Positions 44,395 through 56,083 of a stretch of DNA of 64,000 nucleotides are shown here, piece after piece. How positions within the stretch are numbered: the stretch's first letter is position 1; each line of letters opens with the position of its first letter. A program made the position numbers and the translations under genes. The notes below the pieces were generated by a model that made no database searches, was not told the origin of the DNA, and saw only the letters and a list, made by a program, of their open reading frames with translations. Where the stretch lies: contig WFMF01000004.1 of the NCBI GenBank assembly GCA_011033025.1, forward strand, positions 930,001-994,000. Reading direction: 5' to 3'. Source of the DNA: Beroe forskalii (Eukaryota > Ctenophora > Nuda > Beroida > Beroidae).

Positions 44395-44640
44395 CCATCT
44401 GCAAACCATGTTTGGTGATTGTGTCCATTGGATCACTCAGATGGATCATTGACATCCATTGGATCCATTGAACATGTCCATTGAACATCAAAAATGGATC
44501 CAATGGATCCATTGGACCATTAATTGGACATTTTACCGATGGACATCATGTTCAATGGATGTCCATTGGATGTCAATGGACGTCCATTGGTTTATGTCCA
44601 CTGGACATGATGAATCCAATGGATCCGACATTGAACAAAA
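44395..44640. repeat. ATTGGATCC / ATGGATGTCCATTGG repeats
   Basis: About twenty copies of CCATTGGA, TGGATCCA and GGACAT words occur in both orientations. GGATCC and TGGACATCCA-like palindromes make it self-complementary. Confidence 0.8.
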
Positions 44641-44659
44641 TACAACTCTTGTCACATTT

Positions 44660-45150
44660 ACCCTTGATCTTCAGAGAGTCTCTTGATCCTGAGAAAGTCT
44701 CCTTGATCCTGAAGTGTCCTGATGCTGGGAGACTCTATGATCCTAAGAGGAGTCTCCTTGATGCTGAGATCTGTCCCTATTCCTGAAGGAGGCTACACTC
44801 CTTCATGACAGCTATGTCCTAGGGTACATTCTTTGATTCTAGGACAGCATCTAGATCTTGCAAAATTGTCCTTGATCCTGAGAGAGTCTCCTTGATCCTG
44901 AGAGAGTCTCCTTGATCCTGAGAGAGTCTCCCTGATCCTAGGAAGACTCTATGATCTCAGAGATCTCCCTGATCCTGAGGAGTCTCCTGATCCCAAGGGA
45001 AGAACTCTGATCCTGAGAGGTCTCCTTGATCCTGGGATAGTCTCTTAGATCTTGAGAGAGTCTCCTTGGGATCCTGAGGGGGTCCCCTAAATCCTGAGAG
45101 AGTCTCCCTGATCCTAGGGAAGACTCCATGATCCTCAGAGAGTATTCCTG
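44660..45150. repeat. Minisatellite, CTTGATCCTGAGAGAGTCTC type
   Basis: A 20-22 base unit in the opposite orientation to 36530-37065, about 20 copies, more diverged in the first half. Confidence 0.9.
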
Positions 45151-46049
45151 AAGATACTATTGATGAAGCACAAGAAGGTTTCATGCCCAACAGGAATACT
45201 TCACGATATCTATATAAAATGATATCATCACTTGAAGAGGTAAAGCGAAAAAAGATGGAGGCATTCATTTTTATTTATTTAAAATCACAAATAGGATACA
45301 CAACAAATTATACATTGTCACTTGCCCTATATAAAATAATTCATGAAACATGAGATATGCCCAACAAGAATTGAATAATCATAGTTGAATAAAAATAAAC
45401 ATAGTAGAGTCTAACTTGTTGCATATGCTATGAGGGCACGTGCAGAGTAGTCGAAACTACTCTATGCTGCACAATTACGCCCTCAAAAATCTTAAATCAC
45501 ACAGATTGGTTAGTTACATAGTTGGTAAAATTGCATTAAAAGTAGATCGTAAAATTTATCTTAAAAATATAATAAAATAATGATAAATTACTTTTTATTA
45601 CTCTGAGTGCTTGAGTGATATAAATCTCTGGAAATATTCAAAAAGATGTATGTGATGTGGGGTGAACCTGAACCTGGTGATCCCTATGAACATGATATGA
45701 ATCCCTTGTATACCTTTTCCTTTCTTCATGTTCCTCACCCTATCTTCCTGTCCCTTACCTTATCTTAAGGCTTTTATGTTTAGGGATATTAACATAACTA
45801 AAATTAGTCAAATTCATATCTGCTTTCATCCAGAGATATTCCTTGAGTTTTAGTCTTTAAAGGTTGTTGTTAGCAATTTTCAGATCTTATATTCAATGGA
45901 ACTTCATTCCAAAGTAAATGTGTACAGTAGAGAAGTATTTTTAAAAACATCTATTCTAGGTTTTATGGAGCATTCTAATTGAAGTTCATCAGATGATGAC
46001 ATACTCTAGTATATCCAGAGTTAATTTTGGGTCAGGAGGTGCTTCTTCC
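45151..46049. other. Intergenic DNA with one hairpin
   Basis: 45432-45484 is a 53-base hairpin: GAGGGC...GTGCAGAGTAGT, loop CGAA, then ACTACTCTATGCTGCAC...GCCCTC. The rest is AT-rich without a gene. Confidence 0.55.
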
Positions 46050-48850
46050 TAAGATATTCAGGGATACTTAAAAATGGGATTGGATGATTAAACATCTTAT
46101 AGAAAAAGACTAAGACGTTATAATCAAACTTTGGTTATTTCATTGTGTGACATCTCCAGATTCTTTAATTTAAGGTGGTATTCTGATTTGGTATAGCTGC
46201 AAAAAATCTTCACTGAAAACCCACGGCTCTTTCTGCATGGCTTCAAACTTATCAATGTTGTTTTTGTGCACTGGCCTCCAACTTTGAACAGTGCTCAAAC
46301 TGTGACCAATTATAGCTAAAAACAAAAATTTTGTTGATTTTGTGTTTCTATTGAAGGAGCAATTTCTTCTAAGAAGGCCAATTTTGACTGGCCTTATTTG
46401 GTAATTTTTTGTGCTGGGCATTCCATTTTAGAAGACAGGACAACTTGCACTCCTAAATCTTTTCGTTATTAGTAGTCAAGTTTCGTATCATAGAGATAGT
46501 ATTCAAAATTACTGCTTGCCTTATTACTTAATTTACAATTGAGAACTTACACTTATCAAGGTGGAAGCACTTTTATTACGTTCAGCCCACTTTTGGAGAG
46601 CTGATATCTTGTTGCAAGATTACGATCGTGTTCATTGTTAATTTGCCTAAAAGATTTTCATATCATAGCATAAAGAAGAATCTTGGTTGAGATGTCGATA
46701 GCCTCAGTTATATCGTTAATAAACAATACAAAGAGCAATGGACCTAAAATAATAGATCCTTGGGGTGCCCCAGACAGAACTGGGGACATGCCTGAGAGAG
46801 AAACCATCAATGGATACGCACTGTTGCCTTCCTTTTAAGATATTTTAATGAATCTCAGTAGGTACCCATCAATGCCATAAGAAAATTTCAGTTTCTCTAA
46901 AATTATGTCTGATTTACACTATCAAATGCTTTTGCAAATCGAAATATAAACATCCGTGGAGATTTGCCATTTAGATTTAACGTAAGGTGTCAACGTAATT
47001 TATCATTTGTGTAGTGCATGAGCGATTTGGCAAAAATCCGTGCTGTGGGTAGAAATTTTGTCCTTGCAATTTTCATGGAGGATGTGTGCAAACTTTTTCA
47101 AATATTTTTTTCATTACTAAGCTAGTGAGAGAAATGGGCCTGTAATTTTCAACGTCATCCTTCCTTCCTTTTTATGAATGAATTACTACATTAGCATTTT
47201 CCAATCCTGTGGCAGCTCTCCAAGCTGGTAAGATTTATTAAAGAGCAGTGTAAGTGGTAAACACAGAGAGCCGGCACAGTTTTTCAAAATGTGCCCACTT
47301 CATCCCCAGTCCTGGGGCTTTGCTAGGCTTGGCATTTTGAGATAGCTAAAAATTTCCGCAGAGAATTCAGGGGCAAGGAAGTCTTGTAAAGTTAATCATA
47401 TTTACTTGCCTGGGAAAATTGATCACAGAAAAATTTGTTAAAAATATCGCATTGGTCCTGGGTTTCAGAACGGTATCTGCCTTTATATTGTACAGATTCA
47501 CAGGAATGCGTCCATTTTGTACTAGATTTGATGCAATGACCAAAATTTTTGTTGACCTGGTTGCTACCATGTTCAGAATTACACGGATCAGCTAAGATAA
47601 AATCCTTTTCTTTTTCAGGACTCGATTTTTGAATTTGGATTTTAAATTCATCAAGTGCTTCTTTATCACTATCTAATCCAGATTTTATAAATTTTCTAAG
47701 CTTATGTTTCTTTTTAGACATCATAAAAATTTCGGAGTCGAACCACGGTGGCTTTATGCGAAATTTAACGGACTTCATCGGAATATGGTTCCTCATAGCA
47801 ATGTCAATTTAGATTTAAAAAGGTTCCATGCTTGTGTGAGATTCCTAGGGTTCGCGTATGCTTGACCAGTCGTAGGCATAAAGTTCATTTTCAAGTTCAG
47901 GCCAATTCGGCTTCATTATAGTTAAACAGTCTATGCTTCTTAACTTTCCTCCTATCAACGTTTTTCTTTATTTTTGAATTTAATAGAGTAATGATCTGAA
48001 GGCAAATTAGATCAGGGTAATGCAAATATATCTTTAATGAGACCAGGCTGGTTCATGTAAGTAGTAAGTCTAGGGTATTTCCATCTTTATGAGTAGGTTC
48101 GTTTATAAGGTTTTGAAATCCTAACTCGAAGAAAAGTTTGATATAATCGTTGTGAAGCTCGTTAGTAAGAGATAGGGCAGGACCAGTCCTTAACCCTGAG
48201 CTTAAGTTAAGATCACCTATGATGACAATTTTAGAGTACTTCTTACATAATTCCTATAATATTTTTCAATGGAGTCTAAAGTGTCCTTTTTAGAGTAGTC
48301 ATGTCTATAAAATGTACTGACGACACATAATTTGGAAGAATCATTAAATTTTTATCTCAATCGAAAGAACAGGTAATCCATCTGGATTTTTGACATTAAC
48401 TTCCTTAGTTTCGATATCGAGTCCTTGATTAGCAAGAATAAAAACGCCACCTCCCCCCACTTTGCTATACTTTTTCTTATCTATCTTAGATCTATCATTT
48501 CGCCACATTTTATAAAATTCTTCTTCGATAATTTCGTTGTTATGTATATGCTCATTAATCCATGATTCATTGACAATAACAATATCTGGTTTATTCATGT
48601 GCAAAAAATTTTTAAGAGTCAAGTAATTTATGAGTCTGGAAGATTGGTTTCCGCGCATGCTAGACATCAATATAAAGCCCTGTGCATTGCAGTATGCAAC
48701 AGACAGGTCTTTACTCATTGGGCCAGGATTAAGTATACTTGGATTTACAACTACTATCAAGGCCAAGTTGAGGAGCGTCAGATAATACGAGCATGTGTTG
48801 ATAAAATATGATGAAATATTCAAATTCTTCGACCTAAGTTTCACACGCAT
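46050..48850 (-). pseudogene. Decayed LINE (endonuclease and RT)
   Basis: From right to left: 48850-48344 holds the ORF start with NPGPMSKDLSVAYCNAQGF, HMNKPDIVIVNESWI and VGGGGVFILANQGLDIE, the front of an AP-type endonuclease. 47796-47367 holds the linker with PPWFDSEIFMMSKKKHKLR and DIFNKFFCDQFS. 47080-46900 holds RT with GFLPNRSCTTQMINYVDTL and FAKAFDSVN. 46421-46170 holds the C-terminal LLRRNCSF...PVHKNNIDKFEAMQ. The element is nearly complete in extent but broken by many stops and shifts. It belongs to a different family from the LINEs at 25.8 and 49.5 kb. Confidence 0.82.
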
Positions 48851-49089
48851 CAGACGAAGTCAATATAACAGTGGATACTGGTATATATTCAGGTAGTATG
48901 ACGACGATTTGTTAACAAGAAACGGCAGTAAATTACAAAATAGTCTATTTGATAGAACAGTCATTAAGACAGCCCAGTTCACCAGGATCCTATTTTTCGA
49001 ATTAAGAAGATATAGTTGACTATCGACCGCTTTAAACGCAACTTGTCTGATAAATCGGTTTGGGTAATCGCTGGTATTGACTGTTAGTA

Positions 49090-49165
49090 TGGTAAAGCTA
49101 AGAAGGAGTAACTAGCTAAGAAGGAGTAAAAAGCTAAGAAGGAGTAAAAAGCTAAGAAGGAGTAT
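49090..49165. repeat. 18-bp tandem repeat at an RT edge
   Basis: AGCTAAGAAGGAGTAAAA occurs four times (first copy with a small change), immediately before the RT fragment that begins DFEKAFDSV. Confidence 0.8.
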
Positions 49166-49505
49166 AGACTTTGAAAAAGCCTTTGATAGCGTTTCTATAC
49201 CATGCTTGATCAGCAAACTTTACAAAGTTGGGATAAGAGGATCAGTTTTAAGATTACTTTATTCCATGTTGACCAATAGGAAAATAAAGCTCAAAGTTAA
49301 CTCCTATGTCGGTATTGCAAGATTATGCAAGCTCTTTGGTTTACCACAGGGAGCTGTTTTTCCCTCTATTGTTTGTTATTTACATATCTGACCTCCTTAA
49401 GACAGGAAATTTGCCAAACGAAATCAAAGAATCAACCAGTTGCTTCAAGTATGCTGATGATGGAAGTGTGGTTGTTGTGGCTGAAACTATTGATGAATGT
49501 GTGCT
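49166..49505 (+). pseudogene. RT fragment A, left half of a host LINE
   Basis: It reads DFEKAFDSVSIPCLISKLY, GIRGSVLRLLYSMLTNRK, FGLPQGA, then after a frameshift ISDLLKTGNLPNEI and FKYADDGSVVVVAETIDEC. These are RT motifs up to and just past the YADD box. The sequence then changes abruptly to another LINE. Its continuation is found at 51275-51758. Confidence 0.82.
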
Positions 49506-51272
49506 AAAGAGTTACCTGATAAATCATGTGATCTTGATATCTTGCCTATGTGGATATTTAAGGAATGTCTCCCTGAACTCATCCATTTCATTCATTACAT
49601 TGTCAATGAGTCACTGAAAACAGGTATTTTTCCCTCTCAGTTCAAGACAGCAGTAGTAAGACCTTCATTGAAGAAGCCTTGACTCAGATGTGCTTGGTAA
49701 TTACAGACCAATCAGTAATATACCTTACATATCCAAATTGATGGAAAAAGTTGTTCACAGCCAACTTGTACATTTTCTAGAACAAGAAAAGCTATTGTCA
49801 CAGTTTCAATCAGCATATCGTAAATTTCATAGCTGTGAAACAGCAGTAACTAGGATACATAATGACCTACTCATGATGATGGATAAGAGGAATAATGTTG
49901 TTCTGTTACTGCTTGACCTTAGTGCTGCCTTTGATACTATCAGTCATAACCTGCTCCTAAAGAAATTATCAACTGTATATGGAATTGAAGGTATTGTTCT
50001 TAAATGGCTGCATTCATACCTGACACTGAGGAAATTTAAAGTTTTGGTGAATGAGACTAAATCTTCTGAGTGCATTCTGGATACGGGTGTTCCTCAGGGA
50101 TCTATTCTTGGTCCACTTTTGTTTATAATGTACACAAAAGAGCTAGAAAACATTGTCACTAAATATGGACTAAGTATCCATTTATATGCAGATGATACAC
50201 AGATATACTTCTCTTTTGATGTCAATGATGTGAATATTGATATGGGTCCAATAAAAGATTGTCTTCAAGAAATAAAGGAATGGATGACATTGAACTTCTT
50301 GAAGCTCAATGATGACAAGACAGAGTTCATGGATATTGGATATTATGTCAGCCCACTTCAATCACTTGATCTTGGTCAACTTTCCATTACTCCAGTTCTA
50401 AAAGCAAAGAATCTGGGATTTCATTTTGACGATCAGCTAAATATGAATGAGCAGGTTAACTCTGTTTCTCAAATTTGTTATCTAAACCTAAGAGACCTTA
50501 AAAGAATAGGATCCAAGCTTACACATGATCTGAAAGTCCAGCTTGTTCATTCTAGTATCCTGTCTTACATAGATTATTGTAATGCTCCATTTGCAGGACT
50601 CACAAAACAGAATATTCAAAAGCTGCAGAAACTTCAAAACAATGCTGTGCGATTTGTTTTCCAGCTAAATGGAAAAAAGAAATGGGAGCATATCAAACCA
50701 TACTTAAAAAGGCTGCACTTTCTACCAGTAGAATATAGAATTAAGTTCAAGATTGCACTCTTGGTATTCAAATGTTTGAACAATCTTGCACCTGAATATC
50801 TGAAATGCTTAATCACTCTAAGAGAAACGAAGAGAGTAAGCATGAGATTGGATGATGACTACTATGTTCTGAAGGTTCCTAAGAAATCTAACTTATCCAA
50901 GACAGAAGGCTCCTTCACTTATGCTGCTCCCCAGACTTGGAACAATCTTCCTTACAATATTAGGAGCTTAACTGATATTGGACAGTTTAAAAAGCAACTC
51001 AAAACTTATTATTTTGATCTGGCATTCAAAGGAATTGAATGATATTATTATTAGCTCTGTCGTGAAGTATGACTAAATGTTACTAATAGCCTGTAACCAG
51101 CAGGAACACTATTAACCTTTTATAGAAGTATATATCTTGGATCTTAATATGTGATTAAAGATAGTATTTTTAAGGAGTTTTTATAGGTCACGCTTGAATG
51201 GCTAAAATATCTCTCTTGTAGTGGTGTTTAACGATGTCTAAGCGTGGAATAAGTGTTTTGTATTTATTTATT
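49506..51272 (+). mobile_element. L2/CR1-like LINE, 5'-truncated and nested
   Basis: The first piece (KELPDKSCDLDILPMWIF...VVRPSLKKP, to 49682) is followed after a one-base shift by a clean 450-codon frame, 49690-51042. That frame contains GNYRPISNIPYISKLMEKV, LLDLSAAFDTISH, TGVPQGSILGPLLF, LYADDTQIY and a full thumb/C-terminal region ending QLKTYYFDLAF. The 3' end runs to a TTTATTTATTTATTAA tail near 51280. It splits RT fragment A from B, so it inserted later. One frameshift plus 5' truncation makes it inactive. Confidence 0.85.
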
Positions 51273-51274
51273 TA

Positions 51275-51758
51275 TTTATTAATGCAAAAAGTATGTGACT
51301 ATATTTATGCCTGGTGTTCTAAATGGCGATTGATTGTCAATTGTAATGAAAATAAGACAGAAGTAATTGCTCTGAAAACCAAAGCAATTAAAGATGCTGA
51401 GTCGCAAGGACATGTCTTACCATCTATTAAATTGGGAGGTAAATCACTTTGCTATGTCCAAAAGAGTAAAGTCCTTGGTGTTACTATTGATTCAGATCTA
51501 TCTTTTGTTAATCATGCAAACTTAGTGCTTAGAAACTGCTGGTATGCCTGGAACAAGATGTCTTGTAATTCGTTACGCAAGAGAGGTTTAAATTCAGCAA
51601 GTCTTCAACTGCTCTTCAAAACTGTGGTGCTAACAAAAATCCTTTATGCAGCTCCTGTATGGCTCCAGAAGAGAATTGATAGATTCAAAGATCTTTTTGC
51701 CAGGGCAACACTCAAAATTACAGGATCTCAATTCTATTTCACAAAAATGCTGGCTTAG
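51275..51758 (+). pseudogene. RT fragment B, right half of the host LINE
   Basis: It reads QKVCDYIYAWCSKWRLIVN, NENKTEVIALKTKAI, SKVLGVTIDSDLSF and LLFKTVVLTKILYAAPVW. This is the part that normally follows YADDGS...ETIDEC in the same RT family, so A and B are one element split by the L2-like insertion. It ends where the ACCACCCGAA array starts. Confidence 0.8.
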
Positions 51759-51767
51759 GTAATAACT

Positions 51768-52560
51768 GGTTGATACTAAAAGGTGGAACCACCCGAAACC
51801 ACCCGAAACCACCCGAAACCACCCAACCCACCCGAAACCACCCCCGAAACCACCCAACATAACCCGAAACCACCCGAAACTACCCGAAACCACCTGAAAC
51901 CACCTGAAACCATCCGAAACCACCCGAAACCACCTTTCCACTAAAACCATAACCCACCCAACCCAGCCAACGGTGGGTTGCGGTTTCGGTGGTTTCGGTG
52001 GTTTCCTGGTGGTTTCGTTCACCACCGGCTTAAGTTAAATTTAATCGTTTTCGGCTAGTTTCGTTGGTTTCGGATGGTTTCGAAATTTTAGCATAAATTG
52101 GGAACTTAAAACACCGAAACACGAAACCACCCGAAACCACTAAAACCACCCAAAATTCATATTTTGGGTTGGTTCGTGGGTTGGGTTGCCTGGGTAGTTC
52201 CAAACAAGGTAAAATTTTGGCTCGTTTCAAAAACTTTTGCATAAATTGGGGAATTCTAACCACCAAAATGACCCAAAAACGACCCAACCCACCTGAAACT
52301 ATCCAAAATCCATATTGGGTGGGTTCGGGTGGTTTTGGGTAGTTCAAATTTCTAAGTAAAATTTTGGTTCGTTTTGGCGCTAGTTTCGAAATTTTTTTAA
52401 GTAAATTGGGGGTATTCAAACCACCTGAAACCAGGCGATTCCACACAAAATATGAATTATGCACTTTGTGCTGTTTAAGTATGGTTTCGAAACAGCCCCG
52501 AAACAACCCAAAACAACCCACAACAATCCGAAACCACCCAAACGATGAATTTTGGGTTAT
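51768..52560. repeat. Second ACCACCCGAA array with degenerate extension
   Basis: It starts with the leader GGTTGATACTAAAAGGTGG, then pure units to 51950, then mixed-orientation degenerate units (GGTGGTTTCGG and ACCACCCGAA) to 52560. Three imperfect blocks share (C/G)AAATTTT-(N)-CATAAATTGGG. Confidence 0.88.
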
Positions 52561-52779
52561 GGTGGACTGACGGTTTCTAAACTGGCAATTGTGATCATAT
52601 CAATCATTCTCCTCCGATATGTACATTTTGATACTCTGTCGATTTTACGTTAACTTAGTGTGTAGGTACCATTACTCCAATCTCCATTATATGATGTACC
52701 TATAGCTCTGTTACCAAATAAAATGAGGAAATTTGGTAACTTTCCGAAATTTAATGATCACATGCATTGATGAATCTTG

Positions 52780-53312
52780 AACTGATCATGTGCCACGTGC
52801 AATGTGCATGGATTATTTTTACGAGCACAATTGCATGGAAGTAGTGGCATAAAGCTCTGCAAATTCTCAAATATTACGTAGTCATACACCAGAGATTGTG
52901 AGACATCTGAAATCCGAAATTTTATATCAATGGCCGTGCTGAAATTCAGCTTGCTGTACTGTTCGGTTGCTATGGAAACTCGTGTGCTTGCAATGAAAGC
53001 CATGGCAATCTGAAAATCTCAGAATTCAGCGTTGACTTGTTATGATCACTGAAAATTTTCACAGAATCGAAATATCTATCCTGTATGATGAGTAATCAAA
53101 ACATAAAATGTGGTCTTGATCTAAATGTCAGAAACGTTAAAAATCTTCAATTTTTAGGTCGGTTGCTATGGGAACTCGTGTGGTTGCTAGGGACGTCCCA
53201 GCAACCTGAAAATCTCAGAATCCGCCATTCTTTGGTTATATTGAAAGAAACTTTTACAGAATCGAAATATCTTATGTATTTTTCGAATGATCAAAAAATA
53301 AAGGGGTGTGTA
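52780..53312. repeat. Tandem half-copies of a foldback MITE
   Basis: Two diverged direct copies (about 52900-53050 and 53090-53312) share CGGTTGCTATGG(A/G)AACTCGTGTG and CTGAAAATCTCAGAAT. The second ends TTCGAATGATCAAAAAATAAAGGGG, the outer end of the complete foldback at 57951-58386. Confidence 0.75.
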
Positions 53313-53372
53313 ATAAATCTCTCTTGTGACTGAGGCGCCGCGCGCGCCAAATCTACTGCATCTTGATAGACG

Positions 53373-55094
53373 ATGTCGGATGACCTACAAACAGAGCAGT
53401 CCCAGAGTGAAAGTACAGTGCAGACTCCTTCACACACGTTCTCAACAACTACTTGTCTGCAGATACTACATCTACTAAGTGACGCACAAGTTGAGTTTGA
53501 ATACGAATACCTGCTTACCACTGAACCATCGTATACTTATAGTAAGCATAAAGCCAGTGACGTTGATGCAAAGAGAGAGGCCTTGAAAGCTTCCCTTCTC
53601 AATCCAACCCCTCTTCAGTTCAGTAATGCCTTGCATAACATTAAGGAATTAACCACTAAATTGACTACCACCCTCGAGATAGCCACGACGGCAGTGCAAG
53701 AGCTTAAGGAGCGGGCTGTCAACGCCGCCAGTCTGACGAGTGTTATCAACACGGCGACCGAGGCAGCGAACAAGCTGTGTCAGAGAGCGGAGGAAGCAGA
53801 CAAGACCCTCTCCAGCAGACACCCTCCTCCACCTCTCCCCTCTGAGACACGCCCCTCATCACTCCAGACGCAGTGCACTGACGGTAACACGGAGCAAGCC
53901 TGTCCGGTAAGAGTGTGTCCTGTGACTTTAAGTGACATTACCTTTGACGAAGTGAAACAGGCCATCGACTTCAACCAATCTCACCCCGGTGGACGTAAGA
54001 CCTCGTTTTTTGGGACATTGGCTTACAGATATGGCAAAGTTACGCACCACCCCAAACCCTACCCCGATCTGCCAGTTTTCAGTAAGATCTTTGGACAGTT
54101 GAGTGAGCTCGGGGTGACCAAGGACCAGTACACGTGCCTCTGCACGTTGTACGAGGACGGTAACGTCTCCATACCCCTCCATCATGACGACGAGCCCTCC
54201 ATTGACCCCCACAGCACCATCTTCACTGTCTCATTTGGCGCTACGAGGGCACTGAAAGTGTACAACACCAAAGGACCCCTCAAGGAGCACTGTATCCCCC
54301 TGCAGAACTGCTCTGTCTACTCCATGACGAGGGCCAGCCAAGACAATTGGCGTCATGGAATTGACCGGGACAGTACAATCCGTGAACCCCGCATCTCCCT
54401 CACATTCAGGAAGCTTCTGGACTCGACCCCTGCTGCCCCACCCCACTCCCCAGTTCCTCCCGTCACCCGACCCGCCTCCCACACACCACGTAGATCTACT
54501 AGGGTGTTATTCTTGACGGACTCAATACTGAAACAGACTCCTGAGACAGTATTTGAACAGATTCCTGGCGTGACTTGTGTAAAACGAGAGTGTTACCAAC
54601 TTTGCGATATTTTTGATTTTAAGGCCGAGTTTGAGTATGCGAGCACTGTAATTTTGTCGTGTGGTGTTAACGATTTGAGCAGGTATGGGAAAACCGCTAA
54701 TACCCTCATGGACTTAATCTACAATAAACTGAAGTCATGTTGTAGTAATAATCCTGAGACGAACTTTGTTTTCAACACCATAACTCATGCAAAGAACCGC
54801 GCATGGCTTAACCATGAGATAGACATTTTCAATGACCACATGTACAACCTCTCAAAACATGTTCCTAATCTAAGCTTTTATGACTCGCATGCTCTAATTA
54901 TTAATGAACAGCCTGATATTGTATGGGACAGGAAGGGTAATGGGATTCATTTGTGTTTTGATGTTCAGCGGCTGGTGGTTAGAGGACTAGTGAGCTCCGT
55001 TGGTAAGCTCACTAGACCACACTCTGGGTCACCTAGATTCAGAGACTTTAGGTGGCTCCTTAACGCCGAGCTTCTGTACAACTCTTTTGATTGA
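53373..55094 (+). CDS. AlkB-like dioxygenase fused to SGNH hydrolase
   Basis: One intact frame of 573 residues. Residues 1-150 are mostly helical. 185-350 look like an AlkB-family 2-oxoglutarate/Fe(II) dioxygenase: YEDGNVSIPLHHDDEP at 260-275 gives the HxD pair (H270, D272), WRHG gives the distal His (H328), and RISLTFR (340-346) gives the two-Arg cosubstrate motif. After a Pro-rich linker (351-372), 376-545 look like an SGNH/GDSL hydrolase: LTDSIL (Ser384; Thr replaces the usual Gly), SCGVNDLS (Gly431, Asn433) and GNGIHL (His526). AlkB enzymes repair alkylated nucleic acids. SGNH esterase domains are known in ORF1 of some CR1-type LINEs. The most likely origin is therefore a retroelement accessory ORF, but no RT lies nearby, so a host gene is possible. 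Codon use is more GC-rich than the flanks. Confidence 0.8.
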   Translation: MSDDLQTEQSQSESTVQTPSHTFSTTTCLQILHLLSDAQVEFEYEYLLTTEPSYTYSKHKASDVDAKREALKASLLNPTPLQFSNALHNIKELTTKLTTTLEIATTAVQELKERAVNAASLTSVINTATEAANKLCQRAEEADKTLSSRHPPPPLPSETRPSSLQTQCTDGNTEQACPVRVCPVTLSDITFDEVKQAIDFNQSHPGGRKTSFFGTLAYRYGKVTHHPKPYPDLPVFSKIFGQLSELGVTKDQYTCLCTLYEDGNVSIPLHHDDEPSIDPHSTIFTVSFGATRALKVYNTKGPLKEHCIPLQNCSVYSMTRASQDNWRHGIDRDSTIREPRISLTFRKLLDSTPAAPPHSPVPPVTRPASHTPRRSTRVLFLTDSILKQTPETVFEQIPGVTCVKRECYQLCDIFDFKAEFEYASTVILSCGVNDLSRYGKTANTLMDLIYNKLKSCCSNNPETNFVFNTITHAKNRAWLNHEIDIFNDHMYNLSKHVPNLSFYDSHALIINEQPDIVWDRKGNGIHLCFDVQRLVVRGLVSSVGKLTRPHSGSPRFRDFRWLLNAELLYNSFD

Positions 55095-56083
55095 GCTACC
55101 TGATATATTGTAAATTGTTTTTCGTGTTTCAATCCTGACTTTTTTATACCACAGTTACTCATGATAGGATACTAAGGCCCGACGACATCACTAGAACAGA
55201 ACTACCCAACGGACAAACAACAGTAACTTATCAAATTTCTATAAAAAGAAACCATGAGATGGTGTAAAAAAGTACATTACTGTCTACGAATGAGGTACCG
55301 CTGCTCTGTAGGTACCGCTGCTCCATTGCAGCGTGATTCGACAGCGCAAATCAAGTTCCCAGTTTATTTCTGTGTACAAGCTCGTGCGTGAGCTTTTCCC
55401 GTTACCTATTTTGCATAGCTTTAGCCTTCCTTTCAACTTTTACACGTGACTTTTTTGATTAAATCATGCTGTGTACTAGTTCAGTACTAGACATTTAACT
55501 GATGTACTATTTTGGTACCTGCAAAATAACATTTTGACTAAACTATAGTGACTAACTATAGTGAATGAAGAAGGCTGAAGCTTGAGTATTCATTCAATAT
55601 TTTGATTACAATCTAGAAATGCTTTAAATGTGTTTATGGGGGCTGTGTCATTGTGTGTATAGGATTCGCGTCTTTTTGTGTGTTTTGTAATTGGGCACGT
55701 GTGAAGGGGTACATGATTATGGGTATCGAGATTACCAAGGCTACGATAATACAGTTCTGACTATATTATCTAAGCCTTGGTATTCTTGATACCAATAAGC
55801 GATGGCAGAACAACTCGTATTGCAAATCATCTAAAGATGATTTGAACACAATAAGGTACCCTATACACAGATACGAATGCCAACCACGTAGGTACCGACA
55901 CAAAGTCTAGCGTAAATACTAAATAGGTACACCGACACGAACCCAATACCCAATTACTAAATTATAATTAAAAGGTGTTATATTAATTAAAACCCGTCAA
56001 TTGGATGTATGATCAATCGGAAGAAATAAAAATAGTTAAAGGTTGGTAAGCCAGTACTAATTGGGTAAGCATAGTTGACAATA
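55095..56083. other. Intergenic DNA
   Basis: No gene. GGTAC(C/A) words recur (GTAGGTACCGCTGCTC twice at about 55290-55325). An inverted pair, ACCAAGGCTACGATAAT / ATTATCTAAGCCTTGGT (about 55733-55780), could form a hairpin. Confidence 0.5.
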
